DNA from: Granulosicoccaceae bacterium
GTDB lineage: Bacteria; Pseudomonadota; Gammaproteobacteria; Granulosicoccales; Granulosicoccaceae
Assembly: GCA_023301405.1 (NCBI GenBank)
Contig: JALZUX010000293.1
Location: 1-8,703 of the forward strand
Length of the DNA: 8,703 nt
Direction: 5' to 3'
Each line of letters opens with the position of its first letter. The stretch's first letter is position 1. Positions 1-6,743 of this stretch are shown here, one piece after another. The translations under genes were made by a program, and so were the position numbers. The notes under the pieces were generated by a model. The model worked only from the letters and a program-made list of their open reading frames with translations, ran no database searches and was not told where the DNA came from.

Positions 1-4
1 GACT

Positions 5-25
5 CCGTCGCGGTTGCCGCGACGG
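5..25. repeat. Perfect GC-rich inverted repeat downstream of ihfB
   Basis: CCGTCGCGG and CCGCGACGG form a perfect 9-bp stem around TTG, about 28 nt past the ihfB stop. The minus-strand sequence after the stem is AGTC up to the window edge, so no T run is visible and a classical terminator is not supported. It could stabilise the 3' end or be half of a larger element cut by the edge. Confidence 0.6.
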
Positions 26-53
26 GTCGTTAACAACATGGATCAGAAAAGTG

Positions 54-431
54 TCAGGCGTCAGTGCCTGTCTTTCTCTCACCGTCTAATAATTCATCTG
101 ACAGCATTTCCTCTGCCTTCACAGAATCCGCGAGGCTGGGCTGCCCTTCCATACCCTTGTTTACTCTTTCCCTTAATTCTTTACCGGGCTTAAAGTGAGG
201 TACATGTTTACCGCGTAGCGCTACAGCATCACCTGACTTGGGATTCCGGCCCATACGAGGGGGACGAAAATGCAGACTGAAACTGCCAAAACCGCGAATT
301 TCTATTCTTTCGCCTGTCGAAAGCGCTTGGCTCATACGTTCAAGCAGACCTTTGACAGCCAATTCTACATCTCTTAAGGCGAGGTGTGACTGGCTTTCGG
401 CTAATGCTTCAATCAAATCAGATTTGGTCAT
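54..431 (-). CDS. ihfB: Integration host factor subunit beta, with C-terminal extension
   Basis: Beta subunit of the IHF heterodimer, a nucleoid protein that binds specific DNA sites and bends them sharply, serving transcription, recombination and replication. The 125-residue product opens [16 protein letters not shown], as in enterobacterial IHF-beta. The HU/IHF core follows: [11 protein letters not shown] at 41-51, including Glu44 and Arg46 that help sequence recognition in the beta subunit; the DNA-binding arm [12 protein letters not shown] at 56-67 with the intercalating proline; and HFKPGKELR at 79-87. These beta-type features argue against HU or IHF-alpha. The E. coli protein is about 94 residues; here about 31 more follow (roughly 94-125), acidic and without recognisable fold. 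The ATG is supported by the conserved N-terminus, with GGAG 10 nt upstream. It lies downstream of rpsA, its usual neighbour, but an intrinsic terminator separates them. The family call is certain; the role of the tail is unknown. Confidence 0.96.
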   Translation of the reverse strand: MTKSDLIEALAESQSHLALRDVELAVKGLLERMSQALSTGERIEIRGFGSFSLHFRPPRMGRNPKSGDAVALRGKHVPHFKPGKELRERVNKGMEGQPSLADSVKAEEMLSDELLDGERKTGTDA

Positions 432-445
432 TGGCCCTGGGCTCC

Positions 446-453
446 GGGGGGGG
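446..453. repeat. Homopolymer of eight G (C on the coding strand) in the ihfB leader
   Basis: Eight consecutive G on the plus strand, C on the ihfB strand, lie just upstream of the GGAG ribosome-binding element and about 15 nt before the ATG. Such tracts can slip during replication; a length change here would alter leader spacing or structure, not the reading frame. Confidence 0.9.
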
Positions 454-463
454 TTAACTGTTC

Positions 464-490
464 AAAAAGCACCGGATTATTCCCGGTGCT
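464..490 (-). terminator. Intrinsic terminator between rpsA and ihfB
   Basis: On the minus strand a perfect 8-bp stem AGCACCGG/CCGGTGCT with the 7-nt loop GAATAAT is followed at once by a T run (TTTT after the stem's terminal T), the classic Rho-independent form. It lies 34 nt past the rpsA stop and 36 nt before the ihfB ATG, so it should end rpsA transcripts. Read on the plus strand the stem is followed by CTATTTTTAA, a weaker tract. Confidence 0.85.
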
Positions 491-515
491 CTATTTTTAA
501 GACTAAATGCGTCTC

Positions 516-545
516 TTTATATTTTTACTCGTCTTCGGTGCCCAA
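516..545 (-). promoter_or_regulatory. Putative ihfB promoter overlapping the rpsA 3' end
   Basis: Minus strand TTGGGC (4 of 6 to the -35), an 18-nt spacer, and TATAAA (5 of 6 to the -10), straddling the rpsA stop codon. Transcription would start near 509. A separate ihfB promoter near the rpsA end is expected from enterobacteria. However, the terminator at 464-490 lies between it and the gene. Confidence 0.4.
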
Positions 546-2210
546 AGAACCCATTTGTTCCTTCATAAGGTCACCAAGAGTCGTCGCAGTGGGCGCTGAA
601 CTCTGCGCATAATCACGCATTGCCTCACCCTCTTCGTCATTCTCTTTCGCTTTAATGGATAACGAAATAGCTCTGGCTTTACGGTCTATGTTGATGAACT
701 TGGCTTCCAGCTCCTGGCCTTCTTTCAAGTGCATCTTAAGATCTTCAACACGGTCCCGAGCAAACTCACTGGCACGGAGGATACCCTCTACACCTTCGCC
801 CAAATTAACCATCGCTACTTTTGTATCGACTTCAGTGATGATGCCTTTAACAAAAGAACCTTTTGGATTATCAGCGACAAACTGACCAAACGGATCTTGC
901 TCGAGCTGCTTCACCCCTAAAGAGATACGCTCACGCTCTGGATCGACAGCCAATACCACTGCATCGATTTCCTGACCCTTCTGGAAATTGCGAACAGCTT
1001 CTTCACCAGTGTCGTTCCAAGACAGGTCTGACAAGTGAATAAGTCCGTCGATACCGCCGTCAAGGCCGATAAAGATACCGAAGTCAGTGATTGACTTGAT
1101 CTTACCTGAGACCTTATCGCTCTTGTTGAAGTTGCCTGCAAACTCTTCCCAAGGGTTTTGCTTACATTGCTTAACACCCAGTGAAATTCGACGACGCTCT
1201 TCATCGATATCGAGAATCATCACTTCGATTTCGTCACCTAACGCAACCACCTTATTCGGGTTAACGTTGCGGTTAGTCCAATCCATCTCAGAAACGTGCA
1301 CCAAACCTTCGACGCCCTCTTCGATTTCAACAAAGCAACCGTAGTCTGCAATGTTGGTGACCACACCAAAGATACGGGTATTTTCAGGATACCGACGGAC
1401 CAGATCCATCCACGGATCATCACCCAGTTGCTTAAGACCAAGCGATACGCGATTTCGCTCGCGATCAAACTTAAGAACCTTAACTTTCATTTCCTGGCCA
1501 ACTTCAACAACTTCACTTGGGTGCTTAACGCGCTTCCAAGCCATGTCAGTGATGTGCAGCAGGCCGTCTATGCCGCCAAGATCAAGGAACGCACCGTAAT
1601 CGGTAAGGTTCTTGACGATACCAGTGACTTCCTGGCCTTCTTGCAGGCTTTCGAGCAGCTGCTCGCGCTCTGCGCTGTATTCAGATTCAACCACTGCGCG
1701 ACGTGAAACAACCACGTTGTTGCGACGGCGATCCAACTTAATGACTTTAAACTCAAGCTCTTTGCCTTCGAGGTAGCTGGTATCGCGTACCGGACGTACG
1801 TCAACAAGTGAGCCAGGCAGAAATGCTCTGATATCGTTGATCTCGACAGTAAAACCGCCTTTGACCTTGCCGGTAATTGCACCGGTAACGATTTCTTCAG
1901 TTTCTTGCGCTTGCTCAAGCCTAGACCAAGCGCGAGCACGTTTCGCTTTTTCGCGAGACAGACGGGTTTCGCCAAAACCGTCTTCTACGGAATCGAGAGC
2001 AACCTCGACTACTTCACCAACGGTAACCGTGATATTGCCGGTTTCGTCCATGAACTGTTCAACCGGAATAACACCTTCCGATTTAAGGCCCGCATGGACC
2101 ATGACAAAGTCACCTTTGATTTCGATGACGGTACCGGTCAGGATAGAGCCGGGTTTCATTTGTGTTTGAGAGATACTCTCTTCAAACATCTCAGCAAAAG
2201 ATTCGGACAT
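525..2210 (-). CDS. rpsA: 30S ribosomal protein S1
   Basis: Ribosomal protein S1 binds mRNA on the 30S subunit and unfolds it for initiation, especially on messages with weak Shine-Dalgarno sites. The 561-residue product has six S1 (OB-fold) repeats at about 21-87, 105-171, 192-260, 277-347, 364-434 and 451-520. The first two are the diverged ribosome-anchoring pair ([34 protein letters not shown]), and repeats 3-6 carry the RNA-binding pattern ([39 protein letters not shown]). The length equals the usual gammaproteobacterial S1. The start is ATG 2210, giving [12 protein letters not shown], aligned with the E. coli N-terminus. The frame stays open to a GTG at 2288 (26 more residues), which I regard as leader. 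AGGAA lies 12 nt before the ATG, inside a predicted hairpin. The gene sits between cmk and ihfB as in most gammaproteobacteria and ends in TAA. Confidence 0.97.
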   Translation of the reverse strand: MSESFAEMFEESISQTQMKPGSILTGTVIEIKGDFVMVHAGLKSEGVIPVEQFMDETGNITVTVGEVVEVALDSVEDGFGETRLSREKAKRARAWSRLEQAQETEEIVTGAITGKVKGGFTVEINDIRAFLPGSLVDVRPVRDTSYLEGKELEFKVIKLDRRRNNVVVSRRAVVESEYSAEREQLLESLQEGQEVTGIVKNLTDYGAFLDLGGIDGLLHITDMAWKRVKHPSEVVEVGQEMKVKVLKFDRERNRVSLGLKQLGDDPWMDLVRRYPENTRIFGVVTNIADYGCFVEIEEGVEGLVHVSEMDWTNRNVNPNKVVALGDEIEVMILDIDEERRRISLGVKQCKQNPWEEFAGNFNKSDKVSGKIKSITDFGIFIGLDGGIDGLIHLSDLSWNDTGEEAVRNFQKGQEIDAVVLAVDPERERISLGVKQLEQDPFGQFVADNPKGSFVKGIITEVDTKVAMVNLGEGVEGILRASEFARDRVEDLKMHLKEGQELEAKFINIDRKARAISLSIKAKENDEEGEAMRDYAQSSAPTATTLGDLMKEQMGSLGTEDE

Positions 2211-2301
2211 GTAAGTTATGTGTTCCTGGGGATATTTACAATGCGTAAGACGCTCAGGTCTGCAGCAAGGCCAATTAATAAACGCCACGAATTCCTTTCG
2301 T
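2210..2301 (-). promoter_or_regulatory. rpsA translational leader with two AGGAA-loop hairpins
   Basis: Two hairpins precede rpsA on the minus strand. The distal one (2287-2301) is a perfect 5-bp stem ACGAA/TTCGT with loop AGGAA. The proximal one (2210-2240) has a 5-bp stem TGTAA/TTACA, an inner TAT/ATA helix and a loop containing AGGAA; its last base is the A of the ATG. S1 is known to repress its own translation in gammaproteobacteria through a structured leader; from memory, GGA-containing loops are a conserved part of it. The match here is by eye and function is inferred. Confidence 0.45.
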
Positions 2302-2311
2302 TAGCGGCTTT

Positions 2312-2341
2312 GAAATACTGGCGGAAATAAAATTCTGCCAA
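2312..2341 (-). promoter_or_regulatory. Putative promoter for rpsA
   Basis: Minus strand TTGGCA (5 of 6 to the -35), an 18-nt spacer, and TATTTC (3 of 6 to the -10), in the 155-nt cmk-rpsA gap. A start near 2305 would place both leader hairpins (2210-2301) in the transcript. The -10 is poor, and rpsA may also be read through from cmk. Confidence 0.3.
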
Positions 2342-2365
2342 TACGACTACTGGTAAACGCGATGT

Positions 2366-3049
2366 CTACAGCTTATTTCTTGCCAAATCAAGCACTTTTG
2401 AAACCACTTGATCGATTGTTTCGTGGGTCGAGTCTAAATTGATTGCACCAACCGCTGCTTTCAGGGGCGCAATCTCGCGATTGTAATCGCGAGTGTCTCT
2501 CTCTTGAATATCTGCAAGTAAACTCCGTATGTTAGCTGACATTCCCTTTTCCAACAACTGTTTATATCGTCTTTCCGCACGAATCTCGGCAGATGCAGTG
2601 AGGAATATTTTTACCACCGCGTCCGGAAAAACGACGGTTCCCATGTCGCGACCATCGGCGACCAAACCGGGAGCTTGGCGCCAGCGCCGCTGACGCTCCA
2701 GCAACGCGTCCCTAACTTCGCCATGAGTAGCGATTCGGGATGCCCTGTCGCCGACTTCTTCGCGACGCAATTGCTGTGAAATATCTTGCCCGCCAAGCAG
2801 CACGCATTCGCTGCCTGCCTCATTTCGACAAAAATCAATCGGTGCAGTCAGTGCCAGCACCGCCAACGCTCGCTTGTCTTCAACGGCTGTTCGAGTGTTC
2901 AGCGAAGCCAATGCGACAGCACGATACAAAGCACCACTGTCCAGTAGCTTGAAACCAAGCTGAGTGGCGACAGAACGCGCTATTGTGCCTTTGCCTGAGC
3001 CACTTGGACCGTCAATGGCAATGACCGGCACAGTGCCTGGCCGAAGCAT
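2366..3049 (-). CDS. cmk: Cytidylate kinase (dCMP/CMP kinase)
   Basis: Transfers phosphate from ATP to CMP or dCMP in the cytoplasm, feeding CTP and dCTP pools. From the ATG at 3049 the product is 227 residues, the same as E. coli Cmk. The P-loop GPSGSGKGT is at 14-22, the substrate segment LDSGALYR at 36-43, and the family signature ADGRDMGTVVFPDA, whose Arg-Asp pair contacts the CMP, at 131-144. The lid region ERDTRDYNREIAPL is at 183-196. The start is uncertain: a TTG at 3067 would add MAAEVT, but the ATG gives family-typical length. Neither has a strong Shine-Dalgarno site, though GAAG sits 5 nt before the ATG. The gene begins 45 nt after the aroA stop and is probably co-transcribed with it; this aroA-cmk-rpsA order is widespread in proteobacteria. 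Function is secure, the start less so. Confidence 0.95.
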   Translation of the reverse strand: MLRPGTVPVIAIDGPSGSGKGTIARSVATQLGFKLLDSGALYRAVALASLNTRTAVEDKRALAVLALTAPIDFCRNEAGSECVLLGGQDISQQLRREEVGDRASRIATHGEVRDALLERQRRWRQAPGLVADGRDMGTVVFPDAVVKIFLTASAEIRAERRYKQLLEKGMSANIRSLLADIQERDTRDYNREIAPLKAAVGAINLDSTHETIDQVVSKVLDLARNKL

Positions 3050-3094
3050 AGTGACTTCAGCTGCCAATAGTTCGATCTTCCGCAGTCATTTGTT

Positions 3095-4429
3095 CTACAC
3101 CTCGTGCACGTTCAAGCCAAGTTGTGAGCATAACGCAAAGAAGCCGGGAAAAGAGGTTTCGACGTGCTGAGTATCCTTAATGATGACGGGTGTCTCAGAT
3201 CGCAGGCTGGCGATACAAAATGCCATGGCAATCCGGTGATCAAAAAAAGTATCGACGGTGCCACCAACAATCTTACCGCCGTTGATAATCATGCCATCAG
3301 GAGTGGCCACTGCATCAACCCCAAGGGTCACCAACCCTTGCGCCATCGCCGCTATGCGATCACTTTCTTTGACACGTAATTCTTCTGCACCGGTGACAAT
3401 GGTCTTACCCTCGGCAACGGCGGCGGCAACAAACACGACCGGTAGTTCATCGATGGCCAACGGCACCAACGCCTCTGGAATAGACACACCTTTTAACAGC
3501 GCGCTCTGGACCCGGATATCTGCCACCGGCTCGTCACCGGAAGAGCGCTTGTTGAGCAGCTCGATATTAGCTCCCATCAAACGCAGAATATCAATGACGC
3601 CGGTACGGGTAGGGTTGATACCAACATTGGTGATCGTGATATCTGCATTCGGGGCGATACTGGCGGCGACGATCAAAAAAGCGGCAGAGGAAATATCAGC
3701 GGGTATGTTCATATCGCAGGCATGCAACTGGCCACCACCTTCTAATGACACATGGCCACCCGGCGCTGTGGTAACAGAATAGCCAAAACTACGCAGCATT
3801 CGCTCAGTATGGTCGCGGGTAACAGCAGGCTCGATTACGGTTGTTGTACCTGTGGCGGACAGACCTGCCAACAATACGCATGACTTAACTTGAGCACTGG
3901 CCATTGGCAACGCATATTCAACGGCTTTTAAGCCATCGGCAGCGCTGATTTTCAACGGCGGCCGTCCTTTTTCATCACCGCTAATATCTGCCCCCATTAA
4001 CTTCAGCGGATCAATTACCCGCCCCATCGGCCGACCACTCAGTGATTCATCACCGGTTAACACGGTATCAAACTTCTGCGCTGCACAAACGCCGGCGATC
4101 AACCTCATGCCAGTGCCTGCATTCCCCATATACAGGTCGCTTGCCGGCGCTCTCAAGCCATCCACACCAACCCCCTGTATGACTAATTCAGTCTCGGCCA
4201 CCTGATCAATCACAACCCCCATCTCGCGGAACGCTGCCACCGTATTAAGGCTGTCTTCTCCAGCTAAAAAACCTTTGATATGGCTTTTCCCATTAGCAAT
4301 CGAGGCAAACATCACGGATCGATGTGACATAGATTTGTCACCGGGTACGGTAAACACCCCCGATACTGATCCACCAGGCCCTGCTGAGACGGTTGTGCCG
4401 TTTGATTCAACTGTGTCTGCTTGAGTCAT
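3095..4429 (-). CDS. aroA: 3-phosphoshikimate 1-carboxyvinyltransferase (EPSP synthase), class II type
   Basis: Condenses shikimate-3-phosphate with phosphoenolpyruvate to EPSP, the sixth shikimate-pathway step and the glyphosate target. The 444-residue product has GDKSMSHR at 30-37, GNAGTG at 102-107, SAQVK at 178-182, RDHTE at 205-209, NPTR at 272-275, the catalytic-Asp segment IDELP at 326-330, LRVKESDR at 351-358 and DHRIAM at 397-402. GDKS, SAQVK, RDHTE and NPTR together mark the class II group (Agrobacterium CP4, Bacillus, and the AroA part of Pseudomonas), unlike E. coli AroA. Gly105 occupies the site that is alanine (Ala100) in glyphosate-insensitive CP4, so sequence alone does not predict strong insensitivity. 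Its ATG overlaps the tyrA stop as ATGA, with AAGGA 6 nt upstream in tyrA, suggesting translational coupling. The first 20 or so residues are a low-complexity lead-in. In Pseudomonas these two functions are fused; here they are separate. Confidence 0.97.
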   Translation of the reverse strand: MTQADTVESNGTTVSAGPGGSVSGVFTVPGDKSMSHRSVMFASIANGKSHIKGFLAGEDSLNTVAAFREMGVVIDQVAETELVIQGVGVDGLRAPASDLYMGNAGTGMRLIAGVCAAQKFDTVLTGDESLSGRPMGRVIDPLKLMGADISGDEKGRPPLKISAADGLKAVEYALPMASAQVKSCVLLAGLSATGTTTVIEPAVTRDHTERMLRSFGYSVTTAPGGHVSLEGGGQLHACDMNIPADISSAAFLIVAASIAPNADITITNVGINPTRTGVIDILRLMGANIELLNKRSSGDEPVADIRVQSALLKGVSIPEALVPLAIDELPVVFVAAAVAEGKTIVTGAEELRVKESDRIAAMAQGLVTLGVDAVATPDGMIINGGKIVGGTVDTFFDHRIAMAFCIASLRSETPVIIKDTQHVETSFPGFFALCSQLGLNVHEV

Positions 4430-5349
4430 TCGGTTTCCTTTGGCTGAGCGTCATTAAGTATTTTGAAGTCACGTGTATCTTTGGCGATCTTAAATAGTTG
4501 TTCTATTTTTTTACCATCTTGCTGCTTAATCGCATCGATAAGGGTGTCGAGACCATCTTGTAAGCCATCGATTACCGCGAGCAATGAATCACTATTGTGT
4601 AGACAGATGTCTCTCCACATCACCGGATCACTGGATGCAATGCGAGTAAAATCACTAAAGCCACCAGCAGCATAACGCAGCAAGCTGTCTTTTTGCTCCA
4701 TGCGATAAAGCGTTTCTACCAACGTAAATGCAAGGATATGTGGCAAGTGACTAGTGGCTGCAAACACTTGGTCGTGACGCTGTGGATCCATGATCTCTAT
4801 ACTAGCCCCGGCCATTGACCACAGCGCACTGACCTTGTTGATGGCCTGTTGTGAGGTCTCTTTAAGCGGTGTAAGAATAAGCTTTTTGCCGTGATATAAA
4901 GACGCAAAACCCGCTTCAACACCGCTATGCTCGGTTCCGGCTATCGGGTGGGCTGGGACAAAATTTTCAATGATAGGCAATCTATTGCGTGCCGCCGTAA
5001 TAACACTTTGCTTAACGCTACCGGCGTCTGTTACGACGGTGTCAGGCCCGATCACATCGGCCAGATCATTGAACACAGCGTCAATGGCCCCCACCGGCGT
5101 GGCGACCATAACAACATCGCTTCCAGAAACGGCTTCTTCTATAGAGGTACTGTAGCGGTCAGTGATGCCCAGCTCGCACGCCCGCACCAGTGTTGCCTCA
5201 TTCCGGCCGTACCCGACAAACCGGCAATCAGCCCCGGCTTCACGTAGCGCAAGCGCGAATGACCCGCCGATCAAGCCGACGCCAATAATGGTGATTTGCT
5301 CAGCCACCGGGGCCAACATTTCGCCAGACGGTGTTGCTTGGTCGTTCAT
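4426..5349 (-). CDS. tyrA: Prephenate dehydrogenase (monofunctional)
   Basis: NAD(P)-dependent oxidative decarboxylation of prephenate to 4-hydroxyphenylpyruvate, or possibly of arogenate to tyrosine, in tyrosine synthesis. The 307-residue product has a Rossmann segment ITIIGVGLIGGS at 19-30, TDAGSVK at 107-113, the active-site motif HPIAGTE at 134-140 with the catalytic His, SHLPH at 200-204, and a helical C-terminal dimerisation domain (FSDFTRIASSDPVMW at 231-245). There is no N-terminal chorismate mutase domain (unlike E. coli TyrA) and no C-terminal ACT domain, so it is the TyrA type found beside aroA in many proteobacteria. The start is the ATG at 5349, closely preceded by an in-frame TAG. 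No clear Shine-Dalgarno precedes it; Met11 (ATG 5319) is an alternative nearer the Rossmann fold. The stop overlaps the aroA start by ATGA. A promoter-like sequence lies about 70 nt upstream. Confidence 0.95.
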   Translation of the reverse strand: MNDQATPSGEMLAPVAEQITIIGVGLIGGSFALALREAGADCRFVGYGRNEATLVRACELGITDRYSTSIEEAVSGSDVVMVATPVGAIDAVFNDLADVIGPDTVVTDAGSVKQSVITAARNRLPIIENFVPAHPIAGTEHSGVEAGFASLYHGKKLILTPLKETSQQAINKVSALWSMAGASIEIMDPQRHDQVFAATSHLPHILAFTLVETLYRMEQKDSLLRYAAGGFSDFTRIASSDPVMWRDICLHNSDSLLAVIDGLQDGLDTLIDAIKQQDGKKIEQLFKIAKDTRDFKILNDAQPKETE

Positions 5350-5417
5350 AAGAGGTTTCTATGCCACCGGGTAGGAAAACCGTCAGAGCCGGGGCGGCTA
5401 ACGCTTGTCGATTGCCT

Positions 5418-5446
5418 ATAATGCCAGTGATCTGCGATATGGGCAA
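5418..5446 (-). promoter_or_regulatory. Putative promoter for tyrA-aroA
   Basis: Read on the minus strand: TTGCCC (4 of 6 to the -35 consensus), a 17-nt spacer, then CATTAT (4 of 6 to the -10) preceded by an extended -10 TGG. Transcription would begin near 5411, about 60 nt before the tyrA ATG. It sits in the only gap upstream of tyrA. Found by eye; it could be chance. Confidence 0.35.
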
Positions 5447-5528
5447 TCTGTCTCGCAATCAGCAACATTCTGGTCGCACACCCGCCACACAGACAAGCAC
5501 TGCTAATCCGCCAGGGTTCAATCAACAG

Positions 5529-5545
5529 GCGGTTAGCAGCACCGC
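5529..5545 (-). other. Small hairpin 3' of serA
   Basis: Perfect 5-bp stem GCGGT/ACCGC around a 7-nt loop, about 32 nt past the serA stop. No uridine run follows it, so it is not a convincing intrinsic terminator; it might stabilise the serA 3' end or mean nothing. Confidence 0.25.
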
Positions 5546-5576
5546 AAGGCCTGCTCAATAATTAAGCCCCTGCACG

Positions 5577-6743
5577 CTACACTTGTCGTGCCTTTAACAA
5601 GCCTTCGATATCCCGAATTGCCGCCATGGTAGACTCACCAACTGCGGATTCAGTGTCTATAAGTGTACAAGCCACATTGTGATGAGATTCATTTATCATC
5701 GCCAGAATGTTGATTGATGATGCCCCCAGCTGATGCGAGATCTGCCCGACCATATCTGGCACGTTACGGTGAATTAAAGCTAAGCGATGATCACTCTTGC
5801 GGCTGAGCTCTATACCGGGGAAATTCACCGCATTCTTAATAGTGCCGTGTTCAAGAAATTCACGTAATTGATCAGCCACCATAATCGCGCAATTTTCTTC
5901 TGCCTCCGCAGTTGACGCCCCAAGGTGCGGCAACGCTATCGCATTTTCATGGGCGATATTTTCAGAAGTCGGAAAATCACAGATGTAGGTTTTAATTTTG
6001 CCGCTATCAAGCCCAGCCAGTATTGCGGCTTCGTCAACGACTCCCGCGCGAGCAAAATTTAACACCACAACACCATCAACCAGAGTAGATAAACGCTGGC
6101 TGTTGATCATGTTTTTTGTGGCTTCAATTAGCGGCACATGAAAAGTCAGGAATTCACTCTTTGCCAGCACTTCATCAACTGTATTAGCTTTTTCAATCTC
6201 AGGACTCAACTGCCATGCATTGCTGACAGTCACCGCCGGATCGTACCCGATGACATTCATACCAAGCGCTGCTGCGGCATTGGCCACTTCAACCCCAATA
6301 GCACCTAAACCGATAACACCCAGGGTTCTGTTTGGCAACTCTCTGCCGACAAATCGCTTTTTACCGTCTTCGACTTCGCCATCAAGCGCCTCGCCCACGC
6401 TAGTCAAACCTTGGGTATAGCTAACCGCTTTGTGCAAGTTTCTTTCGGCCATAAACAGACTTCCGATGACCAGTTCTTTTACTGCATTGGCATTCGCACC
6501 CGGCGCATTAAAAACCGGCACGCCGATCTCAGTCAGGCGCTCAACAGGGATATTGTTCACCCCGGCTCCAGCACGACCAATTGCTTTAAGGTTGCTGTCA
6601 AACTCCATGTCGTGCAGCTTGGTTGATCGCAACATAATGGCATCAGGGCTGCTTATTTCTGACCCCAGTTCGTAAATCTCATTCGGGAAGCGACTAAGGC
6701 CTTTGGATGAAAGGTTGTTAATCTTTAGAATTTTGTGTGTCAC
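5577..6743 (-). CDS. serA: D-3-phosphoglycerate dehydrogenase with C-terminal ACT domain
   Basis: Oxidises 3-phosphoglycerate to 3-phosphohydroxypyruvate with NAD, the first committed step of serine synthesis; SerC, encoded just upstream, uses the product. From the GTG at 6743 the protein is 388 residues: substrate loop GRAGAGVNNI at 56-65, Rossmann motif GLGAIG at 145-150, the catalytic-Arg segment NFARAGVVDE at 229-238, the catalytic His in PHLGAST at 272-278, and an ACT domain at about 318-388 (IHRNVPDMVGQISHQLG). This is the short form with ACT but without the extra ASB domain. Serine feedback is plausible through ACT but not shown. I chose the GTG because VTHKILKINNLSSKGLSRFP lines up with family N-termini; GGA lies about 7 nt upstream. 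The frame is open back to an ATG at 6920 inside serC (59 extra residues), which I doubt. It occupies the place where pheA usually follows serC. Confidence 0.93.
   Translation of the reverse strand: MTHKILKINNLSSKGLSRFPNEIYELGSEISSPDAIMLRSTKLHDMEFDSNLKAIGRAGAGVNNIPVERLTEIGVPVFNAPGANANAVKELVIGSLFMAERNLHKAVSYTQGLTSVGEALDGEVEDGKKRFVGRELPNRTLGVIGLGAIGVEVANAAAALGMNVIGYDPAVTVSNAWQLSPEIEKANTVDEVLAKSEFLTFHVPLIEATKNMINSQRLSTLVDGVVVLNFARAGVVDEAAILAGLDSGKIKTYICDFPTSENIAHENAIALPHLGASTAEAEENCAIMVADQLREFLEHGTIKNAVNFPGIELSRKSDHRLALIHRNVPDMVGQISHQLGASSINILAMINESHHNVACTLIDTESAVGESTMAAIRDIEGLLKARQV

Larger units (their letters stand above)
5350..5576 (-). other. Intergenic gap serA-tyrA, position usually occupied by pheA and hisC
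   Basis: This 227-nt stretch separates the serA stop from the tyrA start. I see no supportable gene: the longest minus-strand frame (about 70 codons from a TTG near 5558) has no Shine-Dalgarno site, resembles no family I know and runs into tyrA. It holds a small hairpin (5529-5545) and a promoter-like element (5418-5446). In many gammaproteobacteria pheA and hisC lie here, but I could not recognise fragments of either. Confidence 0.6.

Noticed and set aside
238..612. Plus-strand frame of 124 codons across ihfB and the rpsA end
   Set aside because: Antisense to two secure genes and spans their terminator; no domain visible.
1905..2330. Plus-strand open frame of 141 codons opposite the 5' part of rpsA
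   Set aside because: It is antisense to the conserved S1 coding sequence, resembles no family I know, and open antisense frames are expected from the codon bias of rpsA.
3068..3094. Ten-codon minus-strand frame beginning ATGACTGCGGAA between aroA and cmk
   Set aside because: It overlaps the proposed cmk start region and is too short to distinguish from chance; no leader-peptide features such as repeated regulatory codons.
3258..3782. Plus-strand open frame of 174 codons opposite aroA
   Set aside because: It lies wholly within the conserved aroA gene, has low-complexity Ala/Ser/Thr composition typical of a shadow frame, and shows no independent motif.
5346..5558. Minus-strand 70-codon frame from a TTG in the serA-tyrA gap
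   Set aside because: No Shine-Dalgarno site, a rare start codon, odd composition with no family resemblance, and it runs into the tyrA start. I do not call it a gene or a recognisable pheA/hisC remnant.
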